A stretch of DNA of 33,735 bases from Gymnopilus junonius (taxonomy: Eukaryota > Basidiomycota > Agaricomycetes > Agaricales > Galerinaceae), in contig JADNYJ010000345.1 in NCBI GenBank assembly GCA_015501075.1, forward strand, positions 1 through 33,735. The letters run 5' to 3'. The notes under the pieces were generated by a model. That model ran no database searches and had not been told where the DNA came from. It saw only the letters and a program-made list of their open reading frames with translations. Below are positions 20,922 through 29,883 of this stretch, piece by piece; the stretch's first letter is position 1, and the number at the start of each line of letters is the position of its first letter. Made by a program: the position numbers and the translations under genes.

Positions 20922-21663
20922 GCTAGAATCGGTAGATACACGTGTAGATACGGATCCTGCAACCGAATTAATCGAGTTCCGTGTCGATTTTGAGGCCTTC
21001 CAGAGTCTGAAAGGCGCAGAAAAGGCCCGCCGGGGTAGAGTTCTTCTGTAGGTCGTAAAATAGTGCTGAAAAAGGCCATTATCAGAATCCATTGCTGAAA
21101 AAGCTAACGAAACATACTGCTAGCTGAATCCGAACGTTTTCTCCGCGAAAACGAGGCCTCAATGCTGCCTGGGTCGTGGACGGGTCTTCGTGGTGGTCGA
21201 TCAGTTACAACGACGCGAAGCTTGTTTATTTGCACAAAAGTCACGCAGCCGAAAACAGAAAAGCCCCTGTCTTTCGTCCAACTGACCCTGAATAACTCTG
21301 TCAGTTCAAAAAGGCTTTTGAGAAGAGTTACTGTGGAACACAAAGGAAACCAAAGATGGCAAATTATGAACGGAAATTTCAGGACCTCCCACAGGAAGAG
21401 AAATATACCGGAAACGGGTGACTCTGACGACCAGCCGCCTTCGCAACGGCAGAATGAATTACTCGGTCTGGTTAAATTTTGGCCTTCGAATTTTCCATAC
21501 ACCTTCTGAACCTCAGGAGATGGATAATAGACCAATGTTTCATTATATTTGTATAAGTAGGGCACAAAAAAGCGCTATATCCGCGAAAAGAGCCCGCAAA
21601 ATCGGGAAAAACTGGAGTAGGAAAGTCTAAAACTATCCAAACGCGCAACTTCCAAGTTCTTTA
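20922..21663. other. upstream region of the dynein tail gene, with uncertain open frame
   Basis: The region contains an open minus frame at 21104-21565 (153 codons) whose composition (many W, F, S, R) fits no family known to me. It could be spliced across a 52-bp GT-AG intron into a short exon ending in TAA near 20970, which would overlap the dynein leader. I regard it as unproven. The dynein promoter must lie here. Confidence 0.3.
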
Positions 21664-22437
21664 TCATGCCGGAGCATTTATTCCAGTACCCTGTCGCTTA
21701 ATGAGCTTGTTCCAAGCCATCATTCCCAGCGCAGGAAGTACAACGGCAGTGCCGCCTACGATCAAGCCCAACTTGACCGAGGAAGCGATATAAGGATGGG
21801 CGCGACGGAGTTGTTCCATCGCGTCATTTGCTAGATTAGACATCTGTGGTGAATCAAACACTAGAAATAAAATTAGATTATTTGGGCGTCTCAATTAGAC
21901 ACAAATGACGCATCCTATACACTCACTCTTGGCAGCTTCGCCTTTCAGCACTCCAAAACAATCACGCACCATAGCGCCAATCATTTGATTGGTCTCCTCT
22001 GCAAAGGAGAAAAGAAAGGAGGAAGGTCAGAAAGAGTAAACGAACAAAGAAATCCAGAGTAATAACTCACCAAAAACTCTCTTCAAATCCTCCTTAAAAT
22101 CATGCCAGTCCCAGAAAACCCGCCTAGTGTGCCTCAAATACACGTCTCGGCGTTCCTGCATAACATCTTTTAAATCACCCTTCAGAAAGTAAATAGCGAC
22201 ATCAGGGTACTGCTCCACCGGCACATCGCAATCATGTGCCGCCAACTCGACGTCGTAGAACCATCTGTTGAGGTCCTCTATGCTCCCGGAGGCAAGGTGA
22301 GATTGACTGGCAGATGAATTATAATACGATGAGGTAGGCGACGGGCCTTCAAAGAACGGATAACGAGGGACGAGGGAGGACCCTGTCCATTTGAGGAGGC
22401 GACGCTCTAATTCGTGATAAGCTAGTAAGTTTGGCAT
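21664..22437 (-). CDS. Gag-like core protein with C-terminal membrane anchor
   Basis: Three exons, 22437-22071, 21998-21927 and 21860-21664, are joined by 72- and 66-bp GT-AG introns and give 211 residues. Residues about 55-122 share a spaced pattern with the protein at 12098: WFYDVEL, CDVPVEQYPDVAIYFLKGDL, VMQERRDVYL, then WDWHDFKEDLKRVFG. This again resembles a Gag capsid core. After a linker (MVRDCFGVLKGEAAK) and a helical stretch (LANDAMEQLRRAHPYI) comes one hydrophobic segment, LGLIVGGTAVVLPALGMMAW, followed by KLIKRQ. The topology is that of a tail-anchored membrane protein. No enzyme motif is seen. Function unknown. The reading frame is clean across all three exons, which favours a functional gene. 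Confidence 0.8.
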
Positions 22438-23641
22438 TTTTGCTATTTGGCTTATTCAGATAAATTCAATGAAGAATGTCGATTAAATCTAAACAGCAAA
22501 GAGTTGATTTCAGACATTGCAACGGGAGACAGAAATGAATCGCAATCTTTCACCTTTAGCTGCTGTGGAGAGACTTGAAGGGGTCAGAACATGAACGCAT
22601 GGACTGCGCAACTCGAATATATATACTCCAAAGACAGCAAGAACGATTGGCAAATCGAATCAACTGAAGGCAGTGAAGAAGGTCGTGAATAAACGTCCAA
22701 GCCGTCAATGTCAAATGTGACGAACAGTAGGTTGTTTCGAATTTAAGTGGGCACCCTAGATCTGCGTGATCTCAGTGAGTTATTTGACGGTAGACGGTGA
22801 AAAGGTGCAGATGGAGAAAACAAAAGAGATGGATGTCGACGAAGTTTGAAGGGGGAAACTTCAGTCCTTAAGGTCTGGGGATCAAAAGAAAAAGGGTGGG
22901 CTTTAATACCCCCTGAACCCTAGTATACAGAACCCAGAACACGAGGACTTGATCAACAATGACAGTGGTAGGGCCGCTTGCAATAGGAGTTTGAATGGCA
23001 GAAACGAGGCCAAGTTGGGGGCCGAACATACGTACCCACCATACACTTCACGGGCCAACCGGACATGAGTTGGTATGACTCGAAAAAATACGGAAAATTA
23101 CTCACACTTGAAGGACATTGTGGTTCAAAATAGGCCAGCACCGCCCACGGAGAACGCCAGAAGCGCTCGTAATCAGAGGTTTCATCCTCCGCGAAATTGT
23201 ATATTTGAAGATAAGAGATCACATCGATGGGTGTCCTGCAGAGTAGAACATTAATGAAGCCCACGATCCTAGGACGAGCAGTATTGTCGGAAAATTATTG
23301 CGCTAATGTAGAACACGCTTCTTCAATTAATCTTGCACGAGAGAAAAAAAATTTGCCTTGTCAAAAATTTCTCCATCAACGAACGAACGATGCTGGAATG
23401 ACATTGTCTACCAATATGGAGTAGCAGAGAACTGTTAACACAGATAGGAACATGTCAAATTATCCAGAGCGTCGTCGTATACAGGGTATAGCATAACCGT
23501 CCTGACAAATCACCCACAGACGCCCATGGCAATCTAATTCGGATCATGGCGACCGTTTTATATATTCCCAGCGCCTAACCACAACCGCAACCTCGCAGAC
23601 CCCTTTCATGAATAGAAATGGAGAAACTCCTGAATCCACAA
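22438..23641. other. 1.2-kb intergenic region with one coding-like island
   Basis: Most of this has no gene signal. A TATATATA stretch near 22617-22625 lies about 180 bp upstream of the anchored Gag-like gene. On the minus strand, 23235-23108 is bounded by a CTGCAG acceptor and a GTGTGAG donor and reads like real protein (DVISYLQIYNFAEDETSDYE, then WAVLAYFEPQCPS). I could not join it to other exons or recognise it. It may be one exon of an unresolved gene or a gene remnant. Confidence 0.3.
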
Positions 23642-25238
23642 TCAGAAGCAAACGACACTCCATCCCTCAAACTCCTTCTTCCCAGTTTGGATCTCGATCA
23701 TGGTGGTCTCAATGCCCTTCCCAATGGACCAAGACCCACTTCATGTGTTGGCAAGATCAAGTCTTTGCTCTTCCACCCGATTTTGCTCACAGGCGCGACG
23801 ACGACAGCCGTGCCGACACAAAATGCCTCCAACAAACGGCCCTGCTCAGACCACGCTGCCACTTCGGCCATAGTAACCGTGCGCTCGTGCGTGTGGATTT
23901 TGAGCGTTTCAGGAACGCCATGGAGTTGCAGCTTTCCGGAACTGTGGGCATCTGCCGAGGGCCAGCGTTGACGCGCGGGTAATTCCAGGCAGGATGGTGC
24001 CGTCCAGAGGAGGGGTAATCAAGTCAACATCTAAATCAAGGGTGGAGGAGCATGAGTGAAGGAATAAATATGCAAGAGTTTTCAGAAGAAACATACTGCC
24101 ATCGTCCCTTTGTATCGCAACGAAGAAGTTCATGGCACCGGCTTCGGTCACCCTCTCATCGTCACCCAACAAATAGAGGATCTGTGAATACCCTTGTTTG
24201 GCAGCCACCCTCTGCGGTAAGAACCCGGGAGCATAGTTTCCTCCTAGCTTGTGGCCACCAGTGCCTCCGGGCCAAGCACGGACGGATTCTGAAACAGCAA
24301 GCAATGGAATGCCTTTCGCCGCACCCGGAAATAGGGTCCAGCAGGTGTCAAGACGACATAAAGGCAAGCGTGGTCAGATGCTGCGACTCCGAGAGCTTGA
24401 ATCGAAAAAGAACAAAATAGATAGTCAGGTCGTGAAGCAAAGCCAGAAATAGATGGAAGGGTATTCACCAGGACGCGTTCCAATGATAGTAGGCCTGATG
24501 TACAAACTGTAGCCAGGCTGCTTGGGGATCCAACGGGCTTCAACCTCAATGAGACGTTTAATCAACGCCAATACCGCGTCTTGGTCGAAAGGCTACGGTA
24601 TGCATCATTAATACAAAGCAGAGAGAATGACATAACTATGATAGTACTCACAGGCAGGGCGACGCGTTCAGCGGAACGAGCGAGCCGGGCCATGTTTTTC
24701 TCGGGTCGGAACAAACGTGCCTCGCCATTAGGACCAATGTAAGCCTAAAACAAAAGCGCGTTCGATGTTCACGGTAAGCAACAATAGATCAAGAATGGAC
24801 TGATACTAAACCGCACCTTCATGCCCTCAAAAATATTGGGGCAATAGTGGAAGCATGAGGCCATGGGGTCGAAAGCCAATGGTCCATAGGGCTTGATCTC
24901 AGGAGTCGACCAGCCATGTACGGGGTCGTGGTTGACGACCAACATGTGGTCGGTCTTTGTCTACAAAGAGGGAAAAATAACCTCCTTCAGGCGACAGACC
25001 CGACATGTATTGAAACAGAAAGCGTACCTCGCCGAAAACCAAACTCTCCAACTCCGGCAATGGTTTCAGCTCCTTCGCAAGGGTAATAACGAGTTTAGAT
25101 GGCTACGCAGGGGTATCGTTAACAAAGATATGTCACCCAACACGTCAGTCAAAGTCAAAGCACGCAAGCAAGACTACTCACGTCTAGCTGCGCTCGCGCC
25201 TGGGGTACAGCCCCATTCGTCGCTTGATCAATGGCCAT
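23642..25238 (-). CDS. branched-chain amino acid aminotransferase
   Basis: Seven exons (25238-25182, 25102-25028, 24960-24817, 24744-24652, 24592-24469, 24395-24097, 24030-23642) give 393 residues after three single-base corrections. This PLP enzyme (fold type IV) catalyses the last step of leucine, isoleucine and valine synthesis and the first step of their breakdown. Visible blocks are [75 protein letters not shown] with the PLP-binding lysine, [20 protein letters not shown], and [14 protein letters not shown]. There is no obvious mitochondrial presequence (start [11 protein letters not shown]), so it is probably the cytosolic form. Indels lie near 24325 (C missing), 23955 (extra base) and 23718 (base missing), each inside otherwise perfect family sequence. 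A TATA box sits 65 bp upstream. Confidence 0.9.
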
Positions 25239-25302
25239 GGTAGTCGTTGGTGATGTTGCGAATTTCTTCTTGAGAATGAGACTTCTGAACCGTCACAGTC
25301 CT

Positions 25303-25309
25303 TTATATA
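25303..25309 (-). promoter_or_regulatory. TATA box of the aminotransferase gene
   Basis: On the minus strand the sequence reads GTATATAAAGG, placing TATATAA about 65 bp upstream of the ATG at 25238. Position and sequence fit a core promoter. Confidence 0.55.
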
Positions 25310-25797
25310 CTTTTGAAGAAGGCAGGGTAACAGAAAAAGAGAAATCGAGTCAGTGTCAAACGGAGAAAGGATGGCGCCTCCTGAGATCGGACAAATTTTA
25401 GGCGATCTGTGATCGGATTTGTCGTTATCTCGGACGCTTTAGGTAGAAAAGTGATCAATATGTTCAGCCAGTCCAGGAAGAACGTGGTTCAAACCTCGAT
25501 GAGTACAAGTCTATAGACTACGAATCCTCTCAAAATTCCAGATTAAAACTCACTATTTGAACGTTTATTAGCCTCAGAAAAAACTTTGTGAAAGATCTCC
25601 TTTTTTTTAGAACGCATGGCTTCTATTCTTTTTCATTTCGGCCGACAAATTTCTTTCACCTGACATATGTGCAGAGGTTAGACTTGAAGAATGCCCATAT
25701 CTTTTCTTGGATCCACAGTCGAGTCATATTCATAAAACCTAGAGTAGATGGCTATCATTATCAACGTAAACCCACGAAAGTCTAATGAAATTACATG
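25310..25797. other. intergenic between aminotransferase and Trm2
   Basis: About 490 bp holding the upstream region of the aminotransferase and the 3' flank of the methyltransferase gene. A T-run at about 25600 and a short plus frame (25588-25785) are not supported as a gene. Confidence 0.4.
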
Positions 25798-27973
25798 TCA
25801 GTAAAGCCGGAGCAGTGCAGCAGATTCTACATGAGCCGTCTGGGGGAACAAATCAAACCCTCTCAAACTCTCTAGCTTATACCGCCGTCCTTCGTCATCC
25901 TTCTCCGTCTCACGCACAATAACACCCACATCCCTCGCCTGTGTATGAACGTTACAACTGATATAAACCACCGTAGAAGGTCTAAACTGCAAAAGCTGCT
26001 TCAAGAACAAATCATCGCATCCTTTCCTCGGAGGATCGATGACAACCACAGTTTTGTCTGCTGGGAAGTCTTTGACAGCCGCAAAAATATTTTGCGCTTC
26101 CCCAGAAAGGAAAGATATCTTTTCATCAGGAATCGAATTCAGCTTGGCATTCCTCTTCGCTGACTTAATAGAACTCTGCGAGAGCTCGATTCCAGCGACC
26201 TTGTTGAATGCCGACGCGAGCGATATAGCAAAAAGACCGGCTCCGCAGTACGTGTCCACGAGATGGGTCGGGTGTCCGGACGTGGCAGGGTACTCCATAG
26301 TGCTTATCAAGTCTCTGACGTAGTCGACCAAGAGCGGAAGCACGGAGTTGTTGTTTTGGAAGAAACCGCCAGCATTGTACTCGAAGAGGTAATCTCCGAC
26401 CATCTCCCTCGCTGATCCTTTTTGATCTGTAATACATACGTGCCGGGTGAACGCCTCTGACAATTTATCGATCGGTGGTGACATCATTTTCTCAGCGTCA
26501 AACGATGGGTCCAAAGAATCACGGTACATCAGCGAGACGCCTTTCTTGTAGGAGAATATATTCCTGAATGGCGTGATAGACGTTAATATTGAAACGTGGA
26601 GCGCAGATTGGGTCATAGGGCAAATTAACGCACTGAATTATATCCTTTCGATCAGACTTGTATCTTTCATTCAGAATTGGCGTCGAAATGGGGCATTCCT
26701 AGGCGTAAAGTTGAGGCGTTCGTTGATGGCCAAGAGAAAAATGACATGCCTCAATGTCCATCGTAGAGTTACTGCTAGTCATATTAAACCCGATTTTCAA
26801 CCACGGCGGTTGTTCTCCAGGCTTCACTTCGTTCTTCTTGGCCCATTTCGGCGGGCGTTCAAAATGAGGCGTGATTTTTGTGCGGTACGCGTACACCAGA
26901 GGTGATTCTACAGTCGATCCGATTTCTGGAACAGAGGATTCTGGGAGTTCTGCGCTTCCAAGTACGATTCTCAGTAAGCGGTCATAAAAATTTGACATGG
27001 GAACTTCCACCTACTAGAGTATATTTTAAATGCTCGGATTATGACGTCCCTCTTCAGGTTCAGCTGAGTTTCTCCAGATAACATCTAAGGGTGAGTAATG
27101 TACATTATAACCTACAAGTAAGCAGATATTTAGGAAAGACGGAATTTCGGAATACTCGCACCTGATACTGACATCCCCCACAAGACCCAAAGTACTTGCA
27201 CTGCACGCGAGAATCGTTTCGCAATTCGGCATTTTTTGTAAGTATCTCCAGAGGAGTTGCGATGGAGTGCATGCGATCGCTCTTGACAATTCGGACTCGA
27301 GCAGTTTCGCCACTGAGTGCAAAAGGAACTACTACAGCCCAAGGACCTTTCTCTTGTGGCGCCAAAGCTATACCAGATCCTAGGAAACCGGACAGAAATC
27401 TCAGAAACAGCCTTCACACTCATAGAATTACTCACCTCCAGAACCGATATTCTCTATCTTCACGACCAACTCCTCTCCATACTCAAACGGTGGTTGGAAC
27501 GCCCCTCCAGATTTTGTAACCTCATCAACAACATCCTCGCCCAGTAACGCTCGAATCTCCTGGTATAAAACGTCCGCAGCTGAGCAAGGTTCTGGCAACG
27601 GGGGTTCCTTTCGCTTCTTCTTCTTGTGCTTTGCAACCTTACCATGACGAGGCTGAGCGTCCTCTAACGGCACTACGACCTCAGAATCCTCCTTTAAAAC
27701 CGTTTCCAGTGCGTCTGGGGTAGCAGCCTTCTCTTCCACAAGAATCTCCTTGTCAAGCCGTGGTTTCTTCAGGACCGGGCCCTCCACCTCCGAGTCGGAT
27801 AATGGTCGTGATTGCGGAATCGCAGCAGCAGTCGACATCATAAGTCGAGATTTGCGTGCCAAAAAAATATTGTAAGTTTTGTTGGTAGATGTAGGACGAT
27901 AGAAACTGGCGATATTATGTTCCAAAATTCTGTAAAAAGCTAGAGTTCGCATACAGTCGTAGCCCTTCGTCAA
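25798..27973 (-). CDS. TRM2: tRNA (uracil-5-)-methyltransferase, Trm2/TrmA type
   Basis: Six exons (27973-27436, 27379-27162, 27084-27015, 26949-26750, 26698-26634, 26563-25798) keep phase throughout and give 618 residues. The enzyme makes 5-methyluridine at position 54 of tRNA using S-adenosylmethionine. The layout is a basic leader, a TRAM-like beta-barrel (LVVKIENIGSGGSGIALAP), a cysteine cluster (CKYFGSCGGCQYQ), then the methyltransferase domain with HLVDTYCGAGLFAISLA (SAM loop), VVVIDPPRKGCDD, and YISCNVHTQARD carrying the catalytic cysteine. The C-terminal FDLFPQTAHVE is a family hallmark. The intron 26699-26749 is GC-AG. Two start regions are possible: 27973 or 27952 give a leader with a mitochondrial-presequence look, while 27841 (MMSTAAA) gives a nucleo-cytosolic form. 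The gene is intact and divergent from the ChaC gene. Confidence 0.92.
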
Positions 27974-28334
27974 CCTTTATGAATTTTGCTGAGAGCTAAT
28001 CAGCAGCAAGGGATTTGTTTTCTCAACATAAAAATTACGTAACAATATTGTTTAAACTCCGCTAATCTGCAGACTGCAGTCATCACTCAGCAACGCTTGA
28101 TTTCCGACCCTTACCATCAAGAGGGATCAAGCGCCTGCATCGTGGATCTGAACACGGGGGCAAATATTCGTTTATCATAGGTTAGTGAAATACGTTCTTA
28201 TGAATTTTTAACCCTTAAATTCCCCTGTGACTATTACCAGGAATATCTGTTATTATCCGAGGCGCTCCGGCACTAGTCTGCATTCTTCTACTGACAACAC
28301 CAGCGCCTACTGCTTCGATAGCAGCAGAATACCC
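27974..28334. promoter_or_regulatory. shared divergent promoter of Trm2 and ChaC genes
   Basis: About 360 bp separate the first ATG of the methyltransferase gene (-) and the ATG of the ChaC gene (+), so both promoters must lie here or in the Trm2 leader. The region is AT-rich around 28015-28060. A CTGCAG palindrome sits near 28069. No clear TATA box; no coding signal. Confidence 0.45.
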
Positions 28335-29642
28335 ATGGGTCAAACAGATACACCATTTATAGTATTTGGTTATGGTTCTCTTATTTTTAAGGTGGTCATA
28401 GGCTCTTCTTTGGTCCCAGAAAGCGACATAACTTTGTAATTTCCAGCCACCACCGCAGGTTATAGCACAAGGTATCTCTCAGATTGCTTAGAACTGAAGA
28501 TCCGCATTTGACGCTTGTCTTGTCTTGAAGTACCCGGCTTTCTCAAAGGCTACGTTCGCCGCTTTGCACAGAAGTCGCATGACCATCGCGGTACGCCAGA
28601 GGTAATGATTATCAGCCTTTTGAAGAAAGACTTTCGACCAATGCCGATCCTCCTAATTTAAAAGAACCCAGGCAGAGTCGTAACCTTGATTCACAAGGAA
28701 GAATGGGACAAATTCTCTGGATCTGTCTGTATTTCACCTCCCTCAACTCGATCTATTGACTGATATCCCATAGGATGCCTTTCCTCATGATGACATCGTT
28801 TGGGGTTCGTATTGCGACATATGTTGACTCAGCACAAGTGCTTGCGGTACTTGCACGCTCACTCTTCCTACTTTCAGGCATCGCGTATACAATTGATCCG
28901 GCATATGAGGCCGAGGTCCGAGATTACCTCGATTACAGAGAAAAGGTGGGTTCGTCCGACAAACAAATGCTTAAAGTGGTAAGAAATACTAACGCCCATG
29001 CAGGACGGCTATACCATGGAAACATTAGACATCTACGGTGTTGATGAACAAGGCGCTGAGAAAGTAATAATACAGAACGTAGGTTAATCTCCGCGAGCAC
29101 TTCTGATTTCTTCTCCTTTGACCTTTGAATCTCATGCCTTCCAGGCATATGTAAGTAAACTTATTTGCATCAGGAGAAAGGGACACTTTGACACAACGCT
29201 ATATTAGTGCTACGTCGGTCGGAATGATAATCCATCCTTTGGTAAGGTCTTCAACATTTTCCCCTTTACTTTGACCTCATATCACTTCCACTTCGTCTAG
29301 TTGGCTCGAACCACTGGATATCCTAGGTCATCGGATATGGAAGTCAGTAGGTCCCTCAGGACGTAATAAGGTAGGTTACATTTCACACTGCCAACCGAAA
29401 TTTGTGACATCTTGCCTCGCCACTTCCCGCAGGATTACCTATACAAGCTCGCAGAATCCGTCCGAGACCTCTCGCCCAGCTCATACGATTCGCATCTCTA
29501 TGCACTAGAAGTGAGCCTTCCTTACACGTTGGGCTTTATATTACACCTGCTTACTGTCTGAACACTGCGCCGCCTACAGGCTGTTGTCCGTAACCTTGAT
29601 GGGCAAAATCCGGACGTGGGTTCTGAGGCATATGAAACTTAG
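28335..29642 (+). CDS. ChaC-type glutathione-specific gamma-glutamylcyclotransferase
   Basis: Twelve short exons give 212 residues, allowing one missing base. The enzyme degrades glutathione to 5-oxoproline and Cys-Gly in the cytosol. Family marks are FIVFGYGSLIFKPPP at the start (glycine-rich substrate loop), GFLKGYVRRFAQKSHDHRG, PGRVVTLIHKEE, VWGIAYTID, and YLDYREKDGY with the catalytic glutamate. These are followed by YVGRNDNPSF and a C-terminal helical end (KLAESVRDLSP). Exons: 28335-28391, 28447-28471, 28531-28601, 28665-28724, 28774-28804, 28878-28945, 29004-29078, 29145-29150, 29208-29241, 29301-29370, 29433-29510 and 29580-29642. Near 29308 one G is missing (TCGAAC where TCGGAAC is needed). 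The 6-nt exon is inferred from splice sites and family fit. Confidence 0.88.
29145..29150 (+). other. 6-nt microexon of the ChaC gene
   Basis: GCATAT is flanked by a CCTTCCAG acceptor and a GTAAGT donor. It encodes Ala-Tyr, so the protein reads QNAYCYVGRND. Skipping it keeps frame (QNCYVGRND) but shortens the strand. The flanking introns would be 66 and 57 bp, against 129 bp if skipped; other introns in the gene are 49-73 bp. Confidence 0.6.
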
Positions 29643-29883
29643 CCGACGCCCCTTCGTCGAGAAGCGAAACGCAGAATTCAAAGCAATCAGAGGATGTATG
29701 AGGTGTAAAGTAAAGTACTCTAACAATTACAGGACAAGGAACTATAGATATTCGATAAGAGACACGAAGACGATAAGAAACCGACAGCCGGGCAGCCATC
29801 ACCTTATGAATTGTAAACTGTCCAATACAGTGCGGTTCGAAAATGAAATCAAGAAATCAAATAATAATCATAAGTTAAGATTA

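Noticed and set aside
21104..21565. 153-codon minus frame upstream of the dynein gene
   Set aside because: No recognisable domain; the only way to extend it uses an exon that overlaps the dynein leader in another frame. Kept only as an uncertain note.
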